NCBI GenBank assembly: GCA_017446265.1
Contig: JAFSRD010000043.1
Coordinates: forward strand, 1-64,000
Origin: Treponema sp.
Lineage (GTDB): Bacteria; Spirochaetota; Spirochaetia; Treponematales; Treponemataceae
Reading direction: 5' to 3'
DNA: 64,000 bases
Under the pieces are notes generated by a model. It worked only from the letters and a program-made list of their open reading frames with translations, ran no database searches and was not told where the DNA came from. Shown here piece by piece: positions 32,641 to 41,613 of this stretch. Position 1 is the first letter of the stretch, and each line of letters begins with the position of its first letter. A program made the translations under genes and the position numbers.

Positions 32641-33348
32641 TCACTTTTTTACGAGTACAAAATTGCGTTCTGCTTCTTCCATGAACGGTACATGCAATGC
32701 AACGATTTCATAATTGCCGATGTAGTTTTTTACACTGCGCATTTCTTCTTCGATATTTTTGCGTTTTGCTTTATATGCGCCAAGCATGCCGTTGCGCTTT
32801 GTGAGAGCAAGCAGCGTCTGAGCAATGTGCTCGTCGAATGGACGAAATGCACGAAAAACAGCAATGTCAAAAGATTCTGGTGCAATTTGTTCCGCTTCGC
32901 TTTTGAGCACGCGCACATTTTTCAAACCGAGCAACGCAACACAGTTTTCAAGAAATGCGCACCGTTTGTCCATGCGTTCCACAAGCGTAAACGCAAACTG
33001 AGGAAAGACGAGTGCGAGCGGAATGCCTGGAAACCCGCCGCCTGAACCAATGTCGCCGACAGAAATGCTGTTTTGTTGCAGGTGCATGTTTTTTACATCG
33101 CGTTGAGGTGCAGTTGGCAAGCGCATGACGTCTGCCTGTGACTCAATAATCTGCCATGGCGCAATGCTGTCAAATACGTGGCGCACAATCAATTCTGTAC
33201 GGTCGCTCGTGTTCACAAGGTTGTATGCGCCATTGAAAAGCTGAAGCTCTTTTACATACGCGTCTATTTTTTGTGAAAGAGATGGAATTGTTGCATCGTC
33301 AAACCCAAGCAGCAAAAGGCCGCGCTGCAATATGCCGTCAGCGCTCAT
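32641..33348 (-). CDS. rsmG: 16S rRNA (guanine-527 N7) methyltransferase
   Basis: 235 residues. The SAM-binding motif is VGDIGSGGGFPGIPLAL, followed by the family stretch LVERMDKRCAFLENCVALLGL and later AFRPFDEHI. It methylates G527 of 16S rRNA. I use the ATG at 33348; a TTG at 33369 would overlap the upstream gene's end. The upstream gene stops at 33353, so the two are transcribed together. Confidence 0.92.
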   Translation of the reverse strand: MSADGILQRGLLLLGFDDATIPSLSQKIDAYVKELQLFNGAYNLVNTSDRTELIVRHVFDSIAPWQIIESQADVMRLPTAPQRDVKNMHLQQNSISVGDIGSGGGFPGIPLALVFPQFAFTLVERMDKRCAFLENCVALLGLKNVRVLKSEAEQIAPESFDIAVFRAFRPFDEHIAQTLLALTKRNGMLGAYKAKRKNIEEEMRSVKNYIGNYEIVALHVPFMEEAERNFVLVKK

Positions 33349-33352
33349 GACG

Positions 33353-34306
33353 TTATTGCGCCGCTCCAATGTCTATCAATAAATCCATGTTGTATTCAGG
33401 TTCTACAACGCGCATTGTAACAAGGTTGCCTGTTTTTGTGGCAGTCAAATCTTTGTGTTGTGCAAGTTGGTAGACAAACGAAAACGTATTTTCATAATCT
33501 TGCACAATAGCTGGTTCTACTGTATATTGCGTAGAAAACCCAGAACTGCCCACCATTTTAAAAAGCAAGTAGAATGTTTCGTTTCGCGTTTGTCCGCTTG
33601 AAATATATTTGCGGTCGCCTGTTAATAAAAATGAACCGTCAGCTTCAATATCGCTAAAATAAATGGTGCGGCATGAAGCGAGCACGTCATAGCCGTTTGC
33701 AATGAAGCGAAGAATCGCCGGCTGCGAAGCGCTTGTGCGTGAAACGGGTGCATCTGAAATTTGCGCATTTGCAACAACGGCGCTGTTTTGCCGCTTCAAT
33801 TCTGCAAGCTCTGATAAAATTTGTCCGAGCAGCAATTCTGTGTTTTGATTTTGTTGCGCATGCTGACCGTACATGAGCGGCGTTGCTGCATCATTAAATA
33901 GCGAGTGAAAATTGTTAAGGATGCCGGCGTTTGCAAGCGATGTTAAATCAGATGCAGTGACAAATGAAGGCGTCGTATTTGAAAAATTTTTTTTGCTTGT
34001 CATAGTTGGTGTTTGCATTTGTCGCTGCTCCGTATTTGTTTCATTTTGCGGTTCGCTCTGCATTTTGTCAGTTGAGCGTGATGTAACAGGAGGTTGCGGC
34101 TTGCCAGGCGTGTAGAACGGCGTGCCAAACGATGGCGCGCTAATGGCAGGCATTGAAGGCATGGACGGCATTTGCAGCGCGGACGACTCGCTGTCTTCTG
34201 TGTTGGGCGAAGAAGTTTGCGAAAATCCGAATTGCAAAATTATTAAAAATGCAGCAAGCACGCTGTAAACGCGTGCGCTGTATTTGAAAACGCTATAAGT
34301 TCCCAA
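33353..34306 (-). CDS. Exported protein of unknown function
   Basis: 317 residues beginning at a TTG codon with GGAGG 6 bases upstream. A signal peptide (VYSVLAAFLIILQFGFSQ) is followed by a Pro/Ser/Met-rich disordered stretch to about residue 105 and a predicted short coiled segment (ELLLGQILSELAELKRQNS, about 160-180). The C-terminal ~120 residues look like a beta-rich globular domain. I do not recognise a family. It overlaps the preceding metalloprotease gene by 14 bases and is followed closely by rsmG. Confidence 0.75.
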   Translation of the reverse strand: MGTYSVFKYSARVYSVLAAFLIILQFGFSQTSSPNTEDSESSALQMPSMPSMPAISAPSFGTPFYTPGKPQPPVTSRSTDKMQSEPQNETNTEQRQMQTPTMTSKKNFSNTTPSFVTASDLTSLANAGILNNFHSLFNDAATPLMYGQHAQQNQNTELLLGQILSELAELKRQNSAVVANAQISDAPVSRTSASQPAILRFIANGYDVLASCRTIYFSDIEADGSFLLTGDRKYISSGQTRNETFYLLFKMVGSSGFSTQYTVEPAIVQDYENTFSFVYQLAQHKDLTATKTGNLVTMRVVEPEYNMDLLIDIGAAQ

Positions 34307-35102
34307 GTGCTACCTCCACAAATTCGAGCCGCTTTTGGAGCTGTTCAATAGTGCGCTCAATGCGTTTTTTTTCTTTTTCAAGCATTGTTTTTTTATCGTC
34401 AACATCGTCGCTTTTCTTGCGTTTCATCTGTGCTTTTACGCTTACGGGGCTTGTACCGTTTAAAAGCTGTTTTTCCGCCGCGCTCCTGTCGCCGAGATTT
34501 TTGAGCGACGCGACAAGCTTCATGTTGTCGTAGCCAAGCGCAGGATTTATATTTTCCATGCCAACATTCCTAATGTCATGTGCAACGATGCGCGGCAAGC
34601 AGAGCACGCGGTCAATATAGTCTTCGTAACGAATGTCTGCTTCTTCGCACAGTTCAAATGCCTTTTCAAGAAGGCGACCGAATTTCTGCATAAGCGCACC
34701 GTTTTTTGCAAGATACTCTGTGCGTATCTCTTCAGTGAGCTTTTCAAGCTCTGGCGAAGATTTTATTGACAGCGCATAATATTTTTTCTTTTCGGCGGTA
34801 ATTAATAATTCATTGAACTTTACCCAAAATGCCTGTGTATGTGATTTTGCATTTGGCAGCACAGTGTTGCCAAAATTATTAATAAATTCTTCTGTCATCA
34901 AATGATGCGCATATTCATGAATTGCCGTATAGATGATGCCGTTATCGCTTTTGAAATTTTTATTGTGCAGGATAATTTCGTGTGTTTCTGGTTTGTACAG
35001 ACCGTTTACGCGACGGCTCTCTTTTCCAGATTGAATCACGGTAAAATCAAGCTTTGTATCTTGTAAATCGAGCAGCATCAATTTGATTTTTGCATTATCC
35101 AT
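34293..35102 (-). CDS. SprT-like/HEXXH metalloprotease-like protein with coiled-coil tail
   Basis: 269 residues. A zinc-binding motif HEYAHH is near residue 65, preceded by a beta-strand region (EIILHNKNF). The middle is helical, and the C-terminal ~45 residues (MLEKEKKRIERTIEQLQKR) form a clear coiled coil. No membrane segment or signal peptide. Homology to a named protease family cannot be settled from the motif alone. The promoter has TATAAT ending 8 bases before the ATG. Confidence 0.72.
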   Translation of the reverse strand: MDNAKIKLMLLDLQDTKLDFTVIQSGKESRRVNGLYKPETHEIILHNKNFKSDNGIIYTAIHEYAHHLMTEEFINNFGNTVLPNAKSHTQAFWVKFNELLITAEKKKYYALSIKSSPELEKLTEEIRTEYLAKNGALMQKFGRLLEKAFELCEEADIRYEDYIDRVLCLPRIVAHDIRNVGMENINPALGYDNMKLVASLKNLGDRSAAEKQLLNGTSPVSVKAQMKRKKSDDVDDKKTMLEKEKKRIERTIEQLQKRLEFVEVALGNL

Positions 35103-35139
35103 ACGCTCGGATTATAGCACATGTGCATATAAGTATAAA
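35103..35139 (-). promoter_or_regulatory. Promoter placed for leaderless metalloprotease transcript
   Basis: TTTATA (35139-35134), a 17-base spacer and consensus TATAAT (35116-35111), then 8 bases to the ATG at 35102; no Shine-Dalgarno sequence. It is back to back with the rsmE promoter. Confidence 0.6.
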
Positions 35140-35150
35140 GATGCGTACAA

Positions 35151-35186
35151 TTGCCTTTTTTGCGACTGCTGTTGTATACTTGCCGT
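35151..35186 (+). promoter_or_regulatory. Promoter placed for leaderless rsmE transcript
   Basis: TTGCCT at 35151-35156, an 18-base spacer and TATACT at 35175-35180. The ATG at 35187 follows 6 bases later without a Shine-Dalgarno sequence. Confidence 0.6.
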
Positions 35187-36044
35187 ATGAATATTTGCCT
35201 GTTTACCGAAGATGAAATAGTAAAACCGCTGCCGCTACATGATGAACGCGCAAAGCATATTATTAAAATTCTTCATAAAAAAACCGGCGATACATTTGCC
35301 GCAGGGATTATCGGAGGAAAAGCGGGTAGGGCAAAAATCACTGGCATTGATGAAAAAAAAGCGGCGTGTACCGGTGAATTGCGTTTTTCTTTTACACCTG
35401 AAACAGAAGGAAAGCCACCCCATCCTCTCGTACTGATAATTGGGTTTCCGCGACCCATTCAACTCAAGCGGCTTTTGCGCGATGTTGCAGGGCTCGGTGC
35501 GTGTGCCGTGCACCTTACAGGAACAGAACTTGGCGAAAAATCGTATTTACAGTCAACGCTTGTGGAAAGAGGCGCTGCGTATAAAATGTTGCTTGATGGA
35601 ACGATGCAGGCGGGGAGCACGCACGTGCCGGAGCTGTACATGCACAAAATGCTTTCAGATTGTTTGCAATCAGTCGAAACCAACATGGCGCAGAACAATA
35701 TGAGCGAGCTTGCAAAAAATGCGGGTGGCGCGCAGCCATCTGTGGAACGGCGCAACAGGACAACTGGAAAAATAAAAATTGCGCTCGACAATGCTGCAAG
35801 CGAGCGGCTTACATCATTTCTCAAAAAAAATGTGCACAACGCTTTTCCCAACACGGAGAGTACATTGTTGCGTACCACTGTCGTTGCAGCAATAGGAAGC
35901 GAGCGTGGCTGGACAGACAGCGAACGCGCGCTACTTGAACAGCATGAGTATGCACGGTGTTCTATGGGCGCACGTATTTTCCGTACAGAAACAGCGGCAA
36001 CAGTTGCATCGTCAATTATACTGGCGTATCTGGGGCATATCTAA
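35187..36044 (+). CDS. rsmE: 16S rRNA (uracil-1498 N3) methyltransferase
   Basis: 285 residues of SPOUT methyltransferase: N-terminal PUA-like part with DERAKHIIKILHKKTGD, then the knotted domain with AAIGSERGWTDSER and MGARIFRTETAA. It methylates U1498 of 16S rRNA. I start at the ATG at 35187 (MNICLFTEDE), where the family begins, rather than at the upstream TTG that overlaps the promoter. It carries an extra ~30-residue polar segment around residues 170-200 compared with the ~245-residue norm. Confidence 0.92.
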   Translation: MNICLFTEDEIVKPLPLHDERAKHIIKILHKKTGDTFAAGIIGGKAGRAKITGIDEKKAACTGELRFSFTPETEGKPPHPLVLIIGFPRPIQLKRLLRDVAGLGACAVHLTGTELGEKSYLQSTLVERGAAYKMLLDGTMQAGSTHVPELYMHKMLSDCLQSVETNMAQNNMSELAKNAGGAQPSVERRNRTTGKIKIALDNAASERLTSFLKKNVHNAFPNTESTLLRTTVVAAIGSERGWTDSERALLEQHEYARCSMGARIFRTETAATVASSIILAYLGHI

Positions 36045-36125
36045 AAAAATGCGAGAACAGTGCGTTGGCGCATAGTAAAAAATGCTGCGAGGGCAACATA
36101 TCCAACAAGATGGCATTCTCTTTCA

Positions 36126-36154
36126 TAGACAATGATTAAATTTTTATTTATAAT
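36126..36154 (+). promoter_or_regulatory. Promoter of the diguanylate cyclase gene
   Basis: TAGACA at 36126-36131, 17 bases, and TATAAT at 36149-36154, giving a leader of roughly 48 bases before the ATG at 36209. Confidence 0.6.
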
Positions 36155-36208
36155 ATCTCGTCGTCTTTGTTTCAGCAATGTAGCGAATAAGCGCAAAACA
36201 GGGATATT

Positions 36209-37315
36209 ATGGGGAAAAATTTTTTGAATAAAAATGCATTGCGTCGTCTTTTTTTCTACGGCGGACTTTCAAAAAATATTTACATAGAAATAAAACCGCG
36301 AATTGCTATGGCAAACTTTGAAACCCTAAAACGAACGGCGACGTTTTGTATTGTGTATGGGATGATATATACAATATGTGCGGTTGCTGGGATTTTTGCA
36401 CGTGCATTATTAATACCGTATTTATATTTGTTAATTTTTTCTGTTGCGTTTTACACCATAAGCATAACCGTTTTGAAAAAACATAAAAAAATTATCCTTG
36501 TCATATTTTATCTGCTGCTTGTCAACATTTTTGTTTTTTCAATTTTGCTTGGCACTGTTTTTGCATTTAATGCATCTGCAACGGCAGTGACATTTCATGT
36601 ATTTCTGTTTGCGCTTCCGTTTTTAATTGTTGACGTTCCTATCCGTTCAGATTTATTAATTTTTGGCGTTGTGGCATTGTTTTGTTTTTTTGCAATGAAA
36701 TACAAAGATGCATCTATACGCATGTCTGATGTATCGAACGCAATCAGTTTTGGCATTTTGAGTTGTGTTTTGAGTTGGGTATTTTCACGGCGGTTTATGC
36801 AGCAGTATGCAAATCAGTTGTTTATTGAAAAAGAGCGTGACACAGATGGATTGACGAGGTTGCTTACAAAGAACGCTTCAAATATATTGATGGAAGCGTA
36901 TTTAAATAGCGGCGCGTATGGATGTTGCCTCATTTTAGACCTTGACAATTTCAAGGCAATAAACGATAGATTTGGTCACTTGTATGGTGACGAGGTTTTA
37001 AAACGAATAGGGAAATGCATTGTGAATAACACACGCCGTGTGGACATCGTAGGAAGATTTGGCGGCGATGAATTTATCATTCTCTTGACAGATACAAATG
37101 TACATGAGGGCATAAAAAAAGCATATATAATAATGGCAGCAATAAAAAAAGAATTTGAGCGTGATGCAGCACATATAGAAAAACCAATAACATGCTCAAT
37201 AGGCGTGGCAGATTCAATGCGCCACCAAAGCTACGAGCAACTCTTTAATGCCGCTGACAAAGCATTGTATAAAGCAAAGAACGCAGGAAAGAATCGCGTT
37301 GAAAAAACGGAATAA
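36209..37315 (+). CDS. Membrane diguanylate cyclase (GGDEF)
   Basis: 368 residues. Residues 40-200 form about six membrane helices, and the C-terminal 165 residues are a GGDEF domain with DTDGLTRL, DLDNFKAIND and the intact active site RFGGDEF. An RxxD inhibitory site (RRVD) lies 5 residues before it, so product inhibition by c-di-GMP is likely. It makes c-di-GMP from GTP, presumably in answer to a membrane signal. The next gene is a phosphodiesterase of a different (YfcE) type. Confidence 0.93.
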   Translation: MGKNFLNKNALRRLFFYGGLSKNIYIEIKPRIAMANFETLKRTATFCIVYGMIYTICAVAGIFARALLIPYLYLLIFSVAFYTISITVLKKHKKIILVIFYLLLVNIFVFSILLGTVFAFNASATAVTFHVFLFALPFLIVDVPIRSDLLIFGVVALFCFFAMKYKDASIRMSDVSNAISFGILSCVLSWVFSRRFMQQYANQLFIEKERDTDGLTRLLTKNASNILMEAYLNSGAYGCCLILDLDNFKAINDRFGHLYGDEVLKRIGKCIVNNTRRVDIVGRFGGDEFIILLTDTNVHEGIKKAYIIMAAIKKEFERDAAHIEKPITCSIGVADSMRHQSYEQLFNAADKALYKAKNAGKNRVEKTE

Positions 37316-37348
37316 GTAAAAAATATATTAACAATTTTGGAGTATGCT

Positions 37349-37987
37349 ATGAAATATTTTATCATATCTGACGTTCACGGAAGCGCAGCAGCATGTAGAA
37401 AAGCTCTTGCACAGTTTAGCGCGCTCTCTTGCGACCGTATTATTTTGCTTGGCGATGTGCTTTATCATGGACCGCGAAATCCACTGCCTGAAGAATACGC
37501 GCCTTCTGCCGTTGCAGAGATGCTCAACCAATTGACAGGCAACATACTTGCGTGTCGTGGAAACTGCGACAGCGAAGTTGATCAAATGGTTCTTTCTTTT
37601 CCCATTATGAGCGATTATATTTGTATTGATGTTGACGGCATGCAGCTATTTGCTTCGCACGGACATATCTATTCGCCTGAAAAAAATGCAGACAGTACTC
37701 ATATAGATGCTTCATTGGCAAATGTCTCGCATCTGAACACAGTGGAATGTACGCCGATTGTCGGAGGGAGCAGGCTTCCTCCGCTTTCAAAAAATCATAT
37801 TGTGCTGTTCGGGCATATTCACGAGCAGCATTTATATAAAACAAAAGACGGGATACTTGTGTGCAATCCAGGCTCTCCATCACTTCCAAAAAACGATTCT
37901 CGTGCTGGTTTTGCTGTGTATGAAAACGGTTGCATTACACTGTATGATATTGACGGAAATGCGCAATTGTCACAATGCGTAAACTAA
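37349..37987 (+). CDS. YfcE-type metallophosphoesterase
   Basis: 212 residues. Calcineurin-like metal motifs: SDVHGS, GDVLYHGPRN, RGNCDSE, SHGHIYSP and FGHIHEQH. YfcE hydrolyses phosphodiester model substrates; the physiological substrate is unknown. The ATG at 37349 has GGAG 6 bases upstream. It lies 33 bases after the cyclase gene and 21 before the next gene, so all three may form an operon. Confidence 0.9.
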   Translation: MKYFIISDVHGSAAACRKALAQFSALSCDRIILLGDVLYHGPRNPLPEEYAPSAVAEMLNQLTGNILACRGNCDSEVDQMVLSFPIMSDYICIDVDGMQLFASHGHIYSPEKNADSTHIDASLANVSHLNTVECTPIVGGSRLPPLSKNHIVLFGHIHEQHLYKTKDGILVCNPGSPSLPKNDSRAGFAVYENGCITLYDIDGNAQLSQCVN

Positions 37988-38008
37988 AATGATTAGCGAG
38001 GTTTTAAA

Positions 38009-38875
38009 ATGAAAAAATTGTTTGCGTTTGCAGCAGTGCTGCACAGACTCGTTAGAAAAAAAAGCATTACCGGTATAGTGTTTTTCGTAATTGCTATAGG
38101 TACGATTGCAGGTGCATTTGCGCGCGGCAAAACAGATGGCATTTCTGCCGCAAGTGCATCACAGAAAAACAAACCGTCTATGAATGTTGCGCAGCAAAAT
38201 ATGCCGCTTGTGCTTGCATCAACGTCGTGGACAGCTGCGTTTGCCGATATTGCAGGAGCAGATAATGTAGAAACAATTGCACCGGCTACACTGCGGCATC
38301 CGCCTGAATATGAAGTGACTGTAAGCGACATTCAAAAAATTAATAAAAGCGATTTTTTTGTGTATGCGGGTTTTGAGCGCATGATGCAGACGCTTGGCAC
38401 TGCGGTGGGAAACACACGTATGATACAGATTGCAAATGACAATTCAATTGCAACTGTTACGAGCGAAACGTCAAAGATTGCCCGCCTGCTTGGTACGGAA
38501 GAAGAACATGAAAAACGGCTTGCATCCTATGTAAAAGCGATTAAAGACGCACGATTGGAAATTGAAATGCGCGGCTTAACAAATGCAAAAATACTTTGTA
38601 ACAGAAACCAACGCTATCTTGCGCTTGATTTGGGATTTACTGACATTACGCTTTTTGGGCCTGGCGAAGTGACGGCAGACCAGATTGCAGATGCAAAGAA
38701 CGGCGAGTATGACATACTTATCGACAATGTGCATAATCTTGCAGGCGGTCCGCTTGCAGAGGTTGCTCCGAATGTGCGCTATGTTGTTTGGCGCAATTTT
38801 CCTGAAAAAGTTGAAAGGAACGCGCTGTTGCATGTTGTGCAAGAAAATATTGCCGCGCTTTTGAAAATGTTATAG
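38009..38875 (+). CDS. TroA/ZnuA-like metal-binding protein, orphan
   Basis: 288 residues. A long N-terminal region with a membrane segment (ITGIVFFVIAIGTIAGAFA, about 20-40) acts as signal sequence or anchor. The remainder follows the cluster A-I binding-protein pattern: PLVLASTSWTAAFADIAG, ATLRHPPEYEVTVSDIQKI and FFVYAGFERMM. A histidine is kept in LRHPPEYE, but the other ligands of TroA are not obvious, and no permease or ATPase lies beside it. Confidence 0.72.
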   Translation: MKKLFAFAAVLHRLVRKKSITGIVFFVIAIGTIAGAFARGKTDGISAASASQKNKPSMNVAQQNMPLVLASTSWTAAFADIAGADNVETIAPATLRHPPEYEVTVSDIQKINKSDFFVYAGFERMMQTLGTAVGNTRMIQIANDNSIATVTSETSKIARLLGTEEEHEKRLASYVKAIKDARLEIEMRGLTNAKILCNRNQRYLALDLGFTDITLFGPGEVTADQIADAKNGEYDILIDNVHNLAGGPLAEVAPNVRYVVWRNFPEKVERNALLHVVQENIAALLKML

Positions 38876-38929
38876 CACGCATGCGGTGCTTGTGCGAATG
38901 AAATACAAGGTGCATGTTTTTACAAGCAG

Positions 38930-40660
38930 CTATTCACCAGTTGCGCTGCTGTTCATAAAATCATTGCACGGCTTGCGATAGCTCACCGCTTCTTTTATGT
39001 GCATGTCTTGAATTAAATCGCTGTCATCCATGTCGGCAATTGTTCGCGCAATTTTCAAGCAACTTGACACAGCGCGCGCTGAAAAGCCGTAGCGAAGCAC
39101 CGCATTGTCGAGGAGTGTTCGCGCTTCTTTTGTTGTGCGACAGTGCTCGACAACTTCTTGTGGCATAAGGCGGGCGTTACGGCAGCCTTGCCGTCTGCGC
39201 TCAGTTTTTATCGCGCGCGCAATTGCTCTGCGTAACTCTGCTGTTGAAACGGTACCTGACTGCGTGTCGCTTGTTTTTTGTCGTGCGGCAGCATCTATGT
39301 CGATGCAGTGGGCAGAAGCGGCGTGCTGGAGCGCGTTCTGTGCATATTCATTGTTTACAGGAATGCGTATATCTATACGGTCTAAAAGCGGCGCAGAAAA
39401 TTTATTCCAATACAGTTCAACGGCGCGTGCACTGCATAGGCACACTTTTGATTTTGAACCGAAATTGCCGCACGGACACGGATTCGTCGCAAGCAGCAGT
39501 TGAAAGGATGCGGGGTAGACTGTGGAGCGACCTGCGCGAGCGAGCGTAATGCGTCCTGTTTCAACAGGTACACGCAGCATTTGGAGCACAGATGTGCGGA
39601 ATTCAGCCGCTTCGTCAAGAAAAAGAACGCCGTTGTGCGCAAGCGATATTTCTCCTGGAATGCAATGGATGCCGCCACCGCACATACCTTCAATCGTAGC
39701 AGTTTGATGCGGCTGACGGAACGGTGCAATGCGCACGAGCGGCTCATCGCGATTCATAAGTCCTGCAACCGAGTAAATGCGCGTTATGCTTTGTGCTTCT
39801 TCTACAGTAAGCAGCGGGAGCAACGCCCCGAATTTTTGTAATGCCATTGTTTTACCGCACCCAGGTGCGCCGACAGCAAGTACATTGTGTCCGCCTGCTG
39901 CAGCAATTTGCAAGCCACGCACAAGAAATTTTTGTCTTATGATTTCTGCAAATTCATCGCAGTCTGTTGCAGGCGGAAAAAGCACGCCATCCACTTCTGT
40001 GGCTCCGTCAGGAACAAATGCATGTTCAAGCGACTCGCCGCGCTCGGTAAAATATTCAGGGTGCGTGAGCGCGTCAAATGCGCCTTCAAGCGTGTCTGCA
40101 CCGTACACTTTCATGCCGTCAACTTCGCGTGCTTCGTCTGCGTTTGCACGGGGCACAATACATTTTAAGATGCCACTTGATGCCGCAGTAGCTGCTGCTG
40201 CGTGAACAGCGCGAACGCTTCGCACGTTGCCCGAAAGCTCAAGCTCGCCCATGACAAGAATTGCATCAGCACTAAACAGAGTGCCGTGCCGTTCGTCTGC
40301 TTTGTTGTAAGACATATTGCTCTCTGTTTTGTATGCTGCAGCCTCATCTTGCAGAGCGTTGTTTTTGCGCACGGCACATGCAGTTGCGCCCTCTGCCTGT
40401 AGAACGGTGAGCGCAATTGCCAAATCAAATCCTGCTCCTTCTTTGCGCAAATCTGCAGGTGACAAACTTATCAAAACGCGTTCAGATGGAAACGCAAATC
40501 CTGAATTCTTTACTGCGGCGCGCATACGTTCGCGCGATTCCTTTACCGCACCGTCTGCAAGCCCCACAATATCAACAGCGGGAATGCCGCGCCGAATGTC
40601 TACTTCTACAGTGACAAGCGCACCTTCGTATCCAAACGGAGAAAATGAAAAAATCTGCAT
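38930..40660 (-). CDS. comM: ComM/YifB family Mg-chelatase-like ATPase
   Basis: 576 residues. N-terminal Lon-protease-like domain (GIPAVDIVGLADGAVKESRERM), an AAA+ core with Walker A GAPGCGKTM and Walker B FLDEAAEF, and the C-terminal Mg-chelatase part. ComM homologues act as helicases in natural transformation, promoting branch migration during DNA integration. A 42-residue polar insertion (residues 92-133, DNA 40262-40387) interrupts the N-terminal domain, where homologues have only a short link. Confidence 0.9.
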   Translation of the reverse strand: MQIFSFSPFGYEGALVTVEVDIRRGIPAVDIVGLADGAVKESRERMRAAVKNSGFAFPSERVLISLSPADLRKEGAGFDLAIALTVLQAEGATACAVRKNNALQDEAAAYKTESNMSYNKADERHGTLFSADAILVMGELELSGNVRSVRAVHAAAATAASSGILKCIVPRANADEAREVDGMKVYGADTLEGAFDALTHPEYFTERGESLEHAFVPDGATEVDGVLFPPATDCDEFAEIIRQKFLVRGLQIAAAGGHNVLAVGAPGCGKTMALQKFGALLPLLTVEEAQSITRIYSVAGLMNRDEPLVRIAPFRQPHQTATIEGMCGGGIHCIPGEISLAHNGVLFLDEAAEFRTSVLQMLRVPVETGRITLARAGRSTVYPASFQLLLATNPCPCGNFGSKSKVCLCSARAVELYWNKFSAPLLDRIDIRIPVNNEYAQNALQHAASAHCIDIDAAARQKTSDTQSGTVSTAELRRAIARAIKTERRRQGCRNARLMPQEVVEHCRTTKEARTLLDNAVLRYGFSARAVSSCLKIARTIADMDDSDLIQDMHIKEAVSYRKPCNDFMNSSATGE

Positions 40661-40687
40661 ACTTTATATTGGCAAAGAATGACGTTT

Positions 40688-41554
40688 TTACGCGTTTTTT
40701 ACTTGCAAAAAATTGCTGATATGAGGCAAAAGTTCATCATAATAAAATGAGTCGTCAATCTTCTTGCCATCTGATGTGTGCCCAAGTTTTCTGTCTGTTC
40801 TGATTTTTTCTCCGTGAAAATCGCTGCCTGCCGTAACGAACATGCCATGAGCACGTGCAAGCTGTTCCAGCCGTTTGCAATCTTGCAGACGCGCGCCAGG
40901 ATGATATGCTTCAATGCCCTCAACACCGCGTTCGTGAATGTCGTCAAGAATTGCATCAAACTGGCTCCACGATACGTGCAGTGACAACGGATGCGCGATT
41001 ACAGGAATGCCACCAGAGTCGTAGATTGCTTGAACTGCTTCGTCGAGGTTTCCGCCAATGCGTGCTACGTACCACGGTCTTCCTTTTGCAAAATATTTTT
41101 CAAACGCCTGCTGATTTGTCTTGACAATATTCTTTTGCACGAGATACTCGGCAAAATGCGGACGGCCTATTTCACGGTTTGGAAAAAGCGAAAGCATTTC
41201 TTCATATGAGAGCGAAAAACCACTTTCTTGCATTTTTTTTATAATTTGCATATTGCGTTCTTTGCGCTTTTCATGTAAAAATATAAGCATATCGCATAGG
41301 CGCGGAGACGTGTTTGTCAGTCCGAGTCCGAGCAAATGAAATTCACCTGTTGGCCATGCAACAGCAAGCTCTATGCCGCGGACAAATGTTATGCCTGCTT
41401 TTTTCGCTTCGCGCGACGCTTCGTCGAGACCTGAAACAGTATCGTGGTCAGTGACAGCTAAAACTGTTACGCCAGCGTCACAAGCCTTTCTAACAAGTTC
41501 TGACGGAAGATATTGACCATCTGACGCAGTTGTGTGAGTATGTAAATCTATCAT
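40688..41554 (-). CDS. PHP-domain phosphoesterase
   Basis: 288 residues. Starts with the PHP metal motif IDLHTHTTASDG, followed by AVTDHDTVSGL, PVIAHPLSLH and AGSDFHG. This is the TrpH/YciV-type PHP family, whose members hydrolyse 3'-5' bisphosphate nucleotides or trim 5' ends of RNA. I chose the ATG at 41554: the -10-like TATGCT ends 6 bases upstream. It shares a 59-base divergent gap with the regulator gene. Confidence 0.88.
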   Translation of the reverse strand: MIDLHTHTTASDGQYLPSELVRKACDAGVTVLAVTDHDTVSGLDEASREAKKAGITFVRGIELAVAWPTGEFHLLGLGLTNTSPRLCDMLIFLHEKRKERNMQIIKKMQESGFSLSYEEMLSLFPNREIGRPHFAEYLVQKNIVKTNQQAFEKYFAKGRPWYVARIGGNLDEAVQAIYDSGGIPVIAHPLSLHVSWSQFDAILDDIHERGVEGIEAYHPGARLQDCKRLEQLARAHGMFVTAGSDFHGEKIRTDRKLGHTSDGKKIDDSFYYDELLPHISNFLQVKNA

Positions 41555-41613
41555 AAAAAAAGCATAGCACAAATAGCGTTTTTATGATATAATAGAGTAT
41601 TAGAGGATTTTAT

